DNA of 64,000 bases from Blattamonas nauphoetae. Lineage: Eukaryota; Preaxostyla; Oxymonadida. Location: NCBI GenBank assembly GCA_033064195.1, contig JARBJD010000050.1, forward strand, positions 186,001 through 250,000, given 5' to 3'. Made by a program: the position numbers and the translations under genes. Positions 47,592 through 58,878 of the stretch are shown piece after piece (position 1 is the first letter of the stretch; every line of letters begins with the position of its first letter). The notes under the pieces are model-generated. The model was not told the DNA's origin. It searched no databases and saw only the letters and a program-made list of their open reading frames with translations.

Positions 47592-48665
47592 ATGAGCTCG
47601 ATAATGCAAACACCGGACACATCCTCAAGTCCAAAGTCTTCTGATTTGTCCTTCTCTCCGATTCGATTTTCCATGGATTGCTCACCGTTCCTGAATTGGA
47701 TGGAAAGCCGCAGTTATTCCTTCCATTCAAAGGTCATTGTCTTTCAGTCTCTCGTAGTCACTTTGAAGTCACAACCTGCACTTGATGACTCACTAGAAGC
47801 TCAGGCAGTGAAATTCCTCAAATCTGTGAAGGCCTATGATGAAGTATCTGCTGATGCTTTTCTCAGTCGCCTTGCAACATTATCTGGTGATTCTTCGACA
47901 CACCTCGTACAGTGCATTATGGTGCTCATTTCTTCAGGCAGTCAGATTCTTACCACAGCAGCAATCAAGATGCTCTCCAATCTACTTCTTTGTTGTTCCG
48001 ACAAAAACGTTCTTCTCCTCATCAAAGCTGATCTGATCTCTGAACTCATCATGACTCTCCATCCACTATCTCTTTCATTCACAGAAGCAGTCGATATCCA
48101 CATCAACCTCCTGAAAACCATCGCTGTTCCTCTCTGGCTCGCAACTCCATATCATCTCGCCAAACTCGGAATTGACAATCGCGACGAACAACAAGCTGTT
48201 CATAAGACGGTTTTTCAACAAGTTCTCGCCCATTTGGAAAAGTATATCATGCATTTGTGCGTGAACCGCTATTCGATCGTCGATGGGAACATGTCGATTG
48301 AATTCATGTTTCTTATTGCTCTGATCCTCAGAATATGTCCATATTATCAACCGACAATGGATTTTGTTCTTCATATGCCAGTTGTTCTCACGATCCCAAG
48401 TTGTCTCGCATTCTTCGAAGACGAAGCCTCAATTGAGTATTTTCTGTTAGACATGAACAATTTCCAGTTGGACTTGAACAAAACAAGGAGAGAGGAGCAA
48501 CAGATGTGGCAGACAGTGCATGGAATGTTGAGAATGGAGGGCATCGAAGATGTGATTGAAGGAAAGCTGCAAAATGATCGAAACGCATACAAAGGAAGTT
48601 TGATTGTTGCTTCCTCGATCAAATGGAACAGTTTACAGGGCATGAACTCTCCACGGCGTGGGTAG
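47592..48665 (+). CDS. Family A protein A7, 357 aa
   Basis: An intact copy with SPFLNWME, LIKADLISEL, EKYIMHLCVNRYSIVDGNMS, IPSCLAFF and MEGIEDVIEGKL. The N-terminal 80 residues resemble A4 closely (the MSSIM start, SYSFHSK, VIVFQSLVVTLK, with FQ in place of FR). The C-terminal half instead follows A1 (SIEFMFLIALILRICPYYQP). That pattern suggests recombination between copies. It is intronless with unknown function, and is the last family A gene before the flippase. Confidence 0.85.
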   Translation: MSSIMQTPDTSSSPKSSDLSFSPIRFSMDCSPFLNWMESRSYSFHSKVIVFQSLVVTLKSQPALDDSLEAQAVKFLKSVKAYDEVSADAFLSRLATLSGDSSTHLVQCIMVLISSGSQILTTAAIKMLSNLLLCCSDKNVLLLIKADLISELIMTLHPLSLSFTEAVDIHINLLKTIAVPLWLATPYHLAKLGIDNRDEQQAVHKTVFQQVLAHLEKYIMHLCVNRYSIVDGNMSIEFMFLIALILRICPYYQPTMDFVLHMPVVLTIPSCLAFFEDEASIEYFLLDMNNFQLDLNKTRREEQQMWQTVHGMLRMEGIEDVIEGKLQNDRNAYKGSLIVASSIKWNSLQGMNSPRRG

Positions 48666-48815
48666 AAGCTAACAAGAACCAGCGAATGATTCGAACAGTT
48701 TCTGGCTTCTTTTGGTCAACAAACACTGTTTGTGTGATCTTTGTCGGCTCTGGCATCACCTCATGGTTTCGATTGCCAGAACGATACGGATTCTCTCGCC
48801 AGTCTCCCTCCCTGG
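48666..48815 (+). repeat. Truncated family A spacer repeat after A7
   Basis: It matches the first ~150 bp of the spacer and stops after CTCGCCAGTCTCCCTCCC, where unique sequence upstream of the flippase begins. This is the right edge of the array. Confidence 0.6.
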
Positions 48816-48985
48816 ATTATCACCATCCATCATCTCATTCTGTCGATATTCTTAGTTTTCATGCCATCAATTCAATCTCATTGCATTATAGAAACCAACT
48901 GTGACGATAAACTCCATCATCATTTCTCCAAAGTGTTTCCCATTTTTGTCGCCCTTAAGGCTGTTTTATCACTGTGATATGAGCC

Positions 48986-51900
48986 ATGGGAGCTGATCAA
49001 TTAGAGACCCAACGAGTTTTTTCCATCAGAGCACCTGAGAATGGAAAAAATTTTGTCCGAAACACCATTCGAACATCAAAGTACCACTGGTGGAACTTCA
49101 TTTTCAAAAATCTCTTGGAGCAGTTTCGTCATGCATCAAATATCTATTTTCTCTTGATTGCCATCGTGAACTTTCTGTTTGATATCTTTTTTCTCATTTT
49201 TCTTGATCATCAGACCTGGCCTTGACATTTTTCAACCTCTGAATTCGCTTCTCCCATTTGTGTTCATTGTTGTCATTACCATGATCAAGGATGCTTTTGA
49301 AGATATCCTTCGACATATTACAGATAATAAGACGAATACAACTCCTGTGAGTGTCTTCACTGACACAAGATTCGTCACAAAATCATGTCAAGACATTTGC
49401 GTCGGGGATCTTGTATATGTCTCTCAGTTTGCTCCAATTTCCGAATTAATTCTCATTTTCTATCATTTTCATCAAAACTTTAAACTTCTATTTAGAGATG
49501 AAGAAATCCCTGCTGATCTCATAATCTTGGCCACGTCAGGGACAGATGGAATCTGTTACGTCAATACAATGAATCTGGATGGCGAAGCTAACCTCAAAAC
49601 AAAACGAGCAAACCTTTCTCTGAATTCATTTCTCAGTTTGTCTCTTCACAATCACTCATCTTCTCAACAAATCCCAACAGCTTCGAATGTCAACAATGAA
49701 TCAAGTCAGCCAGTGGAAATGACCATTCCCGCATCCCCTCTGAATCAAACAACCGATTATGCAGTGTCAATCTCCCTTTCAACGAGTTCGACGGTGTCAG
49801 ACGAACAAGATCCAGAAACCCCGCTTCAAGCCGCTTGGAAGGTTCCTGTTGCTCAATTGCAAGGAGAAGCCACTGTTCAACCACCCTCTCGCTCGCTTGT
49901 TGATGTTTGTTATTTTGGTTCTCAATTTCTTCACATATAACTTTCTTCACGAACAGTTCACTGGTCGCCTCAAATTTTCGACACCATCCAACCTCGAAAC
50001 CATTCCAATCGACGACAATCAACTTCTTTTGAAGGGATGCACCCTTAAGAATACAGAAGCAGTTGTCGGTCTCACTGTATTCACAGGACAACAATCAAAA
50101 ATCCAGCTGAACTCACAAGGCTCCAAAGCCAAAATGAGTCGTCTGGAGTGGAGACTCAATACTATGGTTGTTGTTATTTTCATCGTGAACGTTGTGTTTG
50201 TGATCATCACTGGTCTTCTCCAATTTGTAAATATATTGACAATATCTCATTTGTCTTATTCTCTATCAATGTTGTCATCATTTTATTGTGTTTTCTTCGA
50301 TTTTCACAGGCAAAACAGCGGAAATCATCGCCGTATCTGCAATGGCCATCGACACAGTCGGCCTCGCGTCTGTGGATCAATTTTGGCGCTGCTCTGATTC
50401 TCTTCAGCTATCTGATCCCAATCTCACTCTTTGTCTCGATTGAGTTCGCTCGAATCATCACAAAATGTTTTATGGAAAAGGATCGCCGAATGCGAGGAAG
50501 AAAAACCGAAGACGAGGAAGATATCGAAATGGAAACGTACTCCACCATTCGCAAAGAGATCAAAGCTGCCAAAAAGAACAAAAGTGAGTATCCTCTCAGG
50601 CCACGTCCCGCTGAGGATCCGATCGAAGCAGGCCACATGGTCTGTCGCACATCATCGCTTAACGAGGAGCTTGGGATGGTTGAGCATATATTTACAGATA
50701 AGACTGGTACACTTACGCAGAATAAGATGGTTTTCAAGCGCTGCTCACTCGGTCCAGAGCTCTTTCAATTCAACTCCGTCGATGATCCCGCCCAACTCCA
50801 CAAACTTCTTGAAGAATCGAACGCCTCTCCCTTTCCCTCGGACAGTAATCGGACCCCGAATCCAATAATTTCTCCATTAGCCCTATCATCATCAAAAGAG
50901 CATCATCATTCTCCGACCGACAAAGGCAGTGAGCTGCTCCCACATGAGACTATATCACCCCTCCCTGATCTTAAAACACACCTGGAAGAGTTCCTCAGCA
51001 CGGAAGGAGGCAAACAGGCGTCTTTTCTCCAAATTCACAATGGGCAAGATCAACTCCCATCTGACAACAGCCGTGCCTCGCTTGTTAAGAATAGCACGTT
51101 CCATTTCGTCACTGCTTTGTTGTTGTGTCATGATGCACTTCCAGAACAGATTGATTTTGAGAGGGAGGAGCAGGAACGTTTGATGAAGTTGAAGCAACAA
51201 GCAACGTCTGTCGCCGACCTTCTTCTGCACAGATCACACTCTAAAACACCCACCCCATCGCACCGTCCCACTGCACACCCTCCCCTCACCACATCCCCAC
51301 ATTCCCTTGCACTCTCCGCGTCAACTGACAATATTCAAATCGTCAACGAATCTGAGACGCAAACTCCCATTTTCAGGTTCCAGTCAACCTCTCCCGACGA
51401 TATTGCGTTTTTAAACATGTTGCAAGCCTCTGGCTTCACCTTTTCAAACAGGACCACAGAATCACTTTCTGTCACATGTGCGGGATCAACCCTTCAATTC
51501 CAAATCCTCGCCGCTCTTCCCTTCACATCTGCTCGTCGCCGAATGAGCGTTCTGGTCAAATGCCCCGACGGTGTCAATCGTCTCTACATCAAAGGAGCCG
51601 ATTCAACGATCCTCCCAATGTGCATCGGTGCCCATGTCCCAAAAGATGAATCAACTTTCCCAAAAAATCAAAAACAACCACAACTGTCCGATACAGTCTC
51701 TCCTGAAGAAGTGTTTGAGAACACTGTGAATATCATTGATGATCTATCGCGTGGAGGGTTTCGGACGTTGTGTGTGTGTCAACGGGAAATCACACAAGAT
51801 GAACTGAACGAATGGCTTCCCAAATTCAAAAGCGCCGAGCTCTCGATTGACGATCGGGCGTCCAAAATTGAATCAGCGTTTGTGGAATTGGAGAGCAAGG

Positions 51901-53717
51901 GAATGAACCTGATTGGATGCACAGGCGTGGAAGACAAGCTGCAGGATGGCTGTGCGGAAACGATTGATTATTTCATCAAAGCGGGTGTGAGAGTATGGAT
52001 TCTGACGGGAGATAAAGTTGACACAGCGGTGAACATTGCGTTTTCATGCCAACTACTCAAACAGAACACTCTCACACATTATTTGACGTCAGACACACTT
52101 CAACAGTTCATCAAGGAACACCCGAAGATCGCAGAGACACTGTTGGAAGGGTCAGAATCAGTCGCTGCCGACCAACGCGCTGAGTTCACAGCGAAACTGC
52201 TGATTGAGATCCAACTTGTCCGTCTTCTCAAACAATTCGGGATTGAACGATCGAAATGGATTTCACAGCTTTCTCAAAAGGTCGTGAACGTTCTGGATGA
52301 CATCCCACATGCCACACAATCAGAAGAGGCAGAGGAAAGAGAAACAGCGATGATTGTCGATGGTTGGTGCGTCCACAACATCCTCCAGTCCGACTCGTTG
52401 ATGGATCTCTTCATTCTCGTGACCGACAAATGCGACGGCGTCGTCTGCTGCCGAATCGCACCCATTCAAAAAGCGCTCATCGTAAGAATGGTCAAAGTTA
52501 AGCGAAATAAGGTGTGTCTGGCGATTGGAGACGGAGCGAACGATGTGTCGATGATCCAGGAAGCACATGTGGGTGTGGGGATTCAGGGATTGGAAGGGCT
52601 GAATGCGTCTCAGAACGCTGACTACTCGATAGCTCAATTCAGGTTCCTAAAACGGCTCTGTGCAGTTCATGGCCACTTCAACATGAACAGATTCGCGAAC
52701 TTGATCAAGTACTCCTTCCTCAAGAACATGATCTTCACGACTGTCCTGTTTGTGTACCAGTTCACAAACGGCTTCAGTCAGCAGATCTGCTTCGAAGACT
52801 GGTTCGGAACACTCTTCAATCTCGTCTTCACGTCCATCCCAATTATGGCTGTTGTCCTCACAGACAAAGACGTGCCTGATTGGGTCATGCTGAAATGTCC
52901 GGCCCTTTATCGGATTTACCGAAATGGGCGAGATCTGAATCTGATTAAGATTGTGGGATGGCCTGTCACTGGAGTGATTATTGGGATCTCGTTCTCGTTT
53001 CTGATCCAGTGGGTGTTTGGGAAGGGGGATTTGGTCACGCAGGGTGGAAAGATGGGGCAGTACGATCATTACATTGGGATTGTGGACACGTCCGTGCTGG
53101 CGTTGGTCACACTCATTGTGATGTGGTTTTCTAAGTGTGTTTTGCTGTTAAATGTTGTTCGTTTTTTGATTGAGAAATCTTGTTCATCATTTTCCACTGA
53201 TTCTCACATCTTCACCTCTCACTCTTCTCCTTCTCTCTTCTCACTCTCTTCTCCCTCTCTCTTCCCCCTCTCTCTCCCCAGCTTCTGGAGTGGAGTCTTC
53301 CTCATGATTTGCAGCCTCTCCTTCGGCGTGTATTTACTTGTGATGCTCTTCATCACCGCAGTTCGCCCAATCTCTCCTCTCTTCCACTTCACTTTCTTCC
53401 ACCTGTGGACGTCACCTGTGTTCTACCTCTCTTTCTTTGTGACACTCATAGCTTGCTTTGTTCCTTTCACAATTATCTCCTCGTATGGATGGGTGAGCAG
53501 TTGTTGTTTTTGATTGTCGTTGATCTCTTTTCCCATTCTCTGCTCTCTTTTCTCATTTATTCATCATTATACTGTCTCTATCTGTTCGTTCAGCCTACGT
53601 CGTCGCTTTTTCCCCACTGCTCGGGACAAGGCTCTCTCCTCCTTCAACCCACAACTCAAATTCTCGCACGTTCCTCCGCCATCACTCAAGAATGTGAAAT
53701 ATATCAGACTCCATTAA
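48986..53717 (+). CDS. P4-type ATPase (aminophospholipid flippase), 7 exons, 1,410 aa
   Basis: Predicted to move phospholipids to the cytosolic leaflet. Proposed exons: 48,986-49,176; 49,214-49,426; 49,496-49,904; 49,957-50,226; 50,310-53,134; 53,282-53,482; 53,594-53,717. They total 4,233 nt in frame. The introns are 37, 69, 52, 83, 147 and 111 nt; the first three begin GTTTG. Hallmarks are EQFRHASNIYFLLIAIV (TM1), the dephosphorylation loop LDGEANLKT (DGEA where DGET is usual), the P4 signature PISL in TM4, DKTGTLTQN with predicted phospho-Asp491, and GDGANDVSMIQEAHVGVGI. A poorly conserved insert lies after the phosphorylation site (nt 50,790-51,350). C-terminal membrane helices are present. 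Splice sites are inferred by frame and homology, not from RNA. Confidence 0.9.
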
Positions 53718-53838
53718 TTTAGTGGTACTCGAAGTATTTAAATGAGAACATATCACCATGATTGATTTTATGCTCTTGAAGTGATTCTTGTTCAAGGATC
53801 TCAAAATAGGAGACTATGGTCTCGATCAAGCTGTCAGG

Positions 53839-56013
53839 ATGTCGTCACAGAATCATGAACAACCAGAGGATGATGTTGATGCCACAACTGTGTATGATGA
53901 TCACACTGCACTACCAGATCGCTTCACTGCTTCAGAAGACCCCAACGATGGAGGATCGATTCCGTATGTTTTGCCAATCTTCCCACCTTACACACTCACA
54001 GACAACTCGATCCAAATGCTGGTTTAGACAATGGTCGTGATGTCCCAGGGATTTATATTGGTTTCTCACTCTTCGTCACTCATGATTGTGTTCTCTCTCC
54101 ACTACCTACTCCACTCGCTACCACCAATATTTCTCTCTCCACCAACCATAATATTGCCTATCATCGTCAGAAAACATCAGGGAGACAGGTGCGGCAGCCG
54201 CTGAAGACCTCAAGAAATTACTCACCGATCGATTTGGCCCACCGGCTTTCATCGATGTGAAATTCCACTTTGCTTTTGTGTACTACACCAAGATTGCTGA
54301 TGTTGATCGTGTTATTGCTGGATTGAATGGGGTTTATCCTTTTGTGCTTTCTAATTGGCCACCCTTAACTATTCCCAATCAACACTCATTCTCAGACTGT
54401 CTTCCAAGACCGTAGTCTCCGTGTCTCTCCCACAAAACGAACCCTTCGCGAGTATTGTTTTCATTGTGCTAATATGCCTATCTTTGTTTCCCGTCACCTG
54501 CAGCCGACTCGAAATGGATCATCGTGCTGGTTTGTAACACTATCAATTTTTGTGTCACTGTTCTTTGTCATCACCCCCTCACGTTGCTCTTTTGATTAAT
54601 TTTGCCTCATTGATCGGATATATCTCGTCATATTTACCCATCACTAACGTCGCCACATCCGGAATCGATCCTGCACGATTGGCCTTCTTTTTTGCTATTC
54701 TTCTTATTTAACTTTTATTCACTCATTTTTGGTGTATTTCATCTTCATCTTGTCTTATTCTCGTCGATTCAACTAGCAGTTACAACACCATCAATCTCTC
54801 TCTTCGTAAGCGGGTATGATCTCAACCGAACATATGAATCTGATCTACGCAAGGTTTTCTGCAAATATGGTTCCATAACACGGATATCGATGGTATATTC
54901 CTCATTTTCCTGATCCGACCCTCTCCACAGATGAAAGCGTATTCATTTGTCGTTTTTGAACATCTCGACGATGCTATTAAAGCCCGACGGGTTTGTATTC
55001 ATTTTCCATCCATATTTTTTTCTTGTCTATTTGCTTAGGAACTGGATGGAACCCTCCTGAACGAGAGACCACTCGTTGTGAACTATTCTGAGAAAGTCAA
55101 GCCAAAGCCGGCGTACTCATCAAGCAGGCGACCATCTACGGACAGAAAATGGGAAAATGATCATTTTGAGAGATATATTGATCGAAGGGATGAACTCAGA
55201 CGAGATCATCGTGATGTGCGGGAAGAGCGAAGAAGAGAATCGCCTCGAAGAGAAGAACGGTTCAGAATGGAGGAACGACGTCGGGACAGCCCAATACGGG
55301 ACTTCAGACGTGAATACGATCCGAGGGACGATGAACGACGAAGGCCGATAGACGAACGGGCTTGGAGGGAAGAGCCATCCCGAATCCGAATGAATATGGG
55401 CCGAGAATGGGATGAACCCCCGAGGAGAGATATTATCCGACGTGATCGAGAAATCGATCGAGATCCACACCCATTCTTCGATGAAAGACACGTCACCCGA
55501 CGAGATGAAAGACTACACGATAGAAGAGAGGAAATGCGGGATGATAGACACGACCCACGTCGTGATGATCGAAGAATCGAACGGAGAGAAGAATTCCGGC
55601 ATCCTTCGCCCGACCGACGACGATTCGAGCCAAATCCCTACGCAAGCCGAGAAGATGACAGACTTCAGCGGATAAGAAGAGAGGAAGTGCCTTTCAGAGG
55701 ACGAGAAAGCCCAATTCGCATTTCGGAGCGAGATATGGCACCCCGAAGACGAGAGGAGTGGCCTGAAGTAAGGAATCCATATAGAAAGATGCGGATGGAA
55801 AATCGAAGGATGGGTGAGGTGAGAAGAAGGGAGGAGAGAAGTCCACCTCATTCGATGGTGATGGGCCGAAGGGAAGATGATCGATGGCGGGAGCCGGAAA
55901 GGAGGGATGATGTGCGAGGAAGAGAAGATTTGAGAAGAAGAGAGGAGAGGGGAAGGGGAAGAGATGATTTACGAGATGAATTACCTTACCCGCACATTCG
56001 TCATCGTGATTAA
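53839..56013 (+). CDS. Two-RRM, arginine-rich SR-like RNA-binding protein, 8 exons, 524 aa
   Basis: Likely a splicing or mRNA-processing factor in the nucleus. Proposed exons: 53,839-53,963; 54,002-54,060; 54,171-54,331; 54,396-54,451; 54,504-54,529; 54,780-54,892; 54,931-54,990; 55,039-56,013. The sum is 1,575 nt in frame. Introns run from 38 to 250 nt. RRM1 (about 58-135) includes IYIEN and FHFAFVYYTK. RRM2 (about 147-218) includes ISLFVSGYDL and KAYSFVVFEH. The last ~300 residues alternate Arg with Glu and Asp, with RRE, RRD and DR repeats rather than classic RS repeats. A 26-nt exon sits between two introns. The gene begins 121 bp after the flippase stop. Resemblance to SRSF4/5/6-type proteins is by layout only. 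Confidence 0.8.
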
Positions 56014-56421
56014 CGAATATTGTGGGATTTCGAAAGAATTGACTTCATTTCATGCTCCTTTTTATTCAGAAAATGTATTGAAAAATGTTATATTCGATTT
56101 TCGAGATCTATTCACAGGATAATGATCTCAGTGAGACAAATATCGTGGATTGCGGTTCGATCGAATCAGTCTTCACAAACGACTGACCAACTCAGAAACA
56201 AAGGTACCTATTCAGCTGTCGAAGCCTCGACGAACAGATAGAAGCTGTTGAAAAACAAAAAGAACGCACCCGAGTAGATTAAGATGTAAATGACGTAAAA
56301 CCGATTGATTTGAAGAAGTAGATAATAATGTTGCAAAAAAGTATGAGCAGAAACAAGCATAATGGTGTAAATCGATAAAAATGAAAGATATACTTGGAAA
56401 GTGAGAAATGAGGGTCGATCT
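56014..56421. other. Convergent intergenic region
   Basis: About 400 AT-rich bases between the RRM gene and the homeodomain gene, which converge here. I see no gene. Confidence 0.4.
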
Positions 56422-57075
56422 TCACAGAAAGTCGGGAAGATCAAACGTTGATGCTTTGAAAAAATGGGACGGAGAGTCTGCGAATGAAAAAGGTGAGATT
56501 GATAGGCTTGGGAACGCCGGACTTGCATCGGAATCATCGGAGAATGGTGACAGACCCGTTTCCGGGGTTGTTGAGGAAAAGGAGGGAAAAGAGAATAATG
56601 ACGGGGACAGGGGGCACTGATACACATTCCAGGTCCCTTCGTCTTGGCATGGAAAAGGAGGATGTAGACAAGAATTTTGGGCCATATCTTTGGGTTTGGA
56701 TTCGACTATTGGTTGACTTAGCGGTGGATCAAGTGATCGTAATTGGTCTGGATCACTCGAAGAGAGGATCGGCGTCGATAGGGGAAAGTCGGAAAGGGCA
56801 GCAAACTTGGCTTTTGCCAACATTCGGCTTAACTCGAATCGATGATTGGTCAACCAGTTTTTGACTCGATAGTCAGTAGATTGTACTTCTCTGGCCAAGG
56901 ATTTGATATCAGCATCAGAAAATCTTCCTTCCAAACGGAGGTATTCTGCTTTCATGATAGTTTTCTGGGTTGGAGTCGGAACCCAGCGTCTTCGGCGGGA
57001 TAGACGATCGTCTTCGAAGGGAACATCACATACAGTGTGGTGAGTGAGTGATTTCCGATTCCTGCTTGAAGACAT
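56422..57075 (-). CDS. Homeodomain-like DNA-binding protein, 217 aa
   Basis: Residues about 28-88 look like a homeodomain: a basic N-terminal arm (RRRRW), three helices, and a recognition helix reading VKNWLTNHRFELSR, in place of the usual V-K-x-W-F-Q-N-R-R. The key Trp, Asn and following Arg are kept and Phe is replaced by Leu, so DNA contact through the third helix is plausible. The remainder is Ser/Pro-rich and probably disordered, consistent with a transcription regulator. It is a single exon with an ATG at 57,075. The gene is tail-to-tail with the RRM gene and in the same direction as the cyclin-like gene upstream. Confidence 0.7.
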   Translation of the reverse strand: MSSSRNRKSLTHHTVCDVPFEDDRLSRRRRWVPTPTQKTIMKAEYLRLEGRFSDADIKSLAREVQSTDYRVKNWLTNHRFELSRMLAKAKFAALSDFPLSTPILSSSDPDQLRSLDPPLSQPIVESKPKDMAQNSCLHPPFPCQDEGTWNVYQCPLSPSLFSFPSFSSTTPETGLSPFSDDSDASPAFPSLSISPFSFADSPSHFFKASTFDLPDFL

Positions 57076-57351
57076 CCGGATTCTTGAAATGAAGTGCCGT
57101 AGACTAAGATCTAACCCCTAATTCCGTTTCGCCCGGAGTTTTGCCACTTCATAATGGGCATTCATTGTGAAAGGAATCGTTTGGAGTCGTAAATCTCAAG
57201 ACAATTCTCTTCTTCACCTCAATCGTCTCTTTACAAAGTTATTTGTCGAAAATGAATGTTATGAAAAAGACGATGAACGGGACAGAAAAGACTCTCTAAA
57301 ACCTGAAGTGAACTCATCACATCTTTAGACGCAAAAACTGATGATCCGTCT

Positions 57352-58873
57352 CTACCATCCATATTGGTATGGGCACGACTGGGCAGGAACTCCCCATTGA
57401 TCCGGTCCCATCATCCTTTCTCCTCCCCATCCGTGGGCAAACTGCGCACGATGCTGATACAGTGACGCAGGAGGGACTTGGGAAGGATAGGAGCGAGGAT
57501 GAGCAGCTGGGACGAATACCGAGGAATTGGCAACATGGGCAGAAGTGATGACGAGAAAAGAGGGCGAATCCACGAGCATTCTCTCGTCAATGACTTTCTT
57601 CCATTCCGAGGTCTTCTTTGTGGTCAATGAACGGTTCTTGTTTGGGCGTGCTTTGGACGGTGCGGAAGAAACGGTGTTTGGGGACTGTGTGGGCGAGGGA
57701 GCATTTGGCGAGGCGAGTGATGCCTCCCATTGCATTCCTTTCTTGTTGCGGAGGAATGCGTCGATCAGACTTGGGGTGGACGCTGTTGTTTGACTATAGG
57801 AAGGATCTGACAACCCATCCGCACAGAATGTCAGCCCACGAAAGCCATCTTGAGGGAAAATGGCAAAGAGTGGTTGTATTTCCTCTGTTTTGAAGAACAG
57901 AGAGAAGTTCAAGGCCGACATGATCTGGATTTCGTTGTGAAACGCATGTTTTGGCTCGAGATGGAGAGAGGACAGTACGCTTCCAGTGTCCAGAGGAGCG
58001 TCTGTGAGCCCCTGAAAGACGCAATGGGTGAAAAGGGAAATCGATAACAAACTTTCAATGCTATCACAAGGCAGAGGATCAACAGATAGAATAATTCGGA
58101 ATCCTTGGTGACATGGAGGATTTTCGCTGCGAAAGTTGAGATTAAGATAATAAGGACAAAAGATGGGAGCATACAGGCAGCTTTCAAGTACTTGTACAAC
58201 ACGATAACTCCTGTCAGGAAGATCTGAAAACGAAAAATTTGGGGGGATCAGAAAAGTGGGATACTTCTTCGTCAACGCCGAGATAAGCGTAGATGCTTGA
58301 CACGTGAGGTTCCATCTTCTTTGGGTCGCTGTTGATATACGAGGCGAGGTGTTTGGAAGTATCGCTGATTATGTGTTGAGACGGAGTGACATCGGGATAT
58401 TCGGCTTCCGGAAGATCGAGATAGTGTCGAAAGAAGAAATCTGATGGGATTGACAGATTATCTATTTGAATTAGGTCAGGTCTCGCTTGAATAAACGATG
58501 CTGGGAGCTGGAAGCATTGAGGAGGAGTCAGCTGGTTAAACGAAACAGTTTTCCAATTGTCGCATTGTGGAGTTTCGTTATAGAGAGAGGGGTCTGAGTT
58601 GGAGCGGCAGCTGAGCGAACCATTGGGTGACTCAATGGACTGGGAAGATTCCGAATCGGTCTGATCGAGGAACATTTCGATAATGGGATATGTTCTACAG
58701 GACAAGTCATGGGAAGATCCATTTGTCAATTGCCAAAGAAGCTGAAGTTCCCAATTGAAAAGCACCACTTGAATCAAGAACCCTGATAAGGCATGTGGAA
58801 TGTGTAAATTGTCATGACTCTGAATATTGCCAGATGTGAGCTGTGGATAGCCCACCATTATTTTTTCTCCCAT
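57352..58873 (-). CDS. Cyclin-like protein, 3 exons, 479 aa
   Basis: Proposed exons on the minus strand: 58,265-58,873; 58,053-58,223; 57,352-58,011 (1,440 nt in frame). Both introns are 41 nt with GT-AG ends; the second starts GTTTG. The splicing puts together a cyclin-box-like helical region at about residues 195-300, with VLYKYLKAACMLPSFVLIIL like the KY...SP..FVLALIYL helix of PHO80-type cyclins. HNEIQIMSALNFSLFF resembles the ELN..E..FL..LNF.L helix. The C-terminal third is Ser/Pro-rich. Without splicing, exon 2 would be skipped and the frames would not join. The ATG at 58,873 lies only 5 bp from the ATG of the divergent gene. The cyclin call is by eye and moderately sure. Confidence 0.55.
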
Positions 58874-58878
58874 GATCG

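Noticed and set aside
57352-58275. The 307-codon minus-strand frame as an independent gene
   Set aside because: Splicing with two 41-nt introns joins it to the upstream exon and brings in a middle exon that completes a cyclin-like helical region. The extra N-terminal part of the frame lies in the introns and in the alternative frame.
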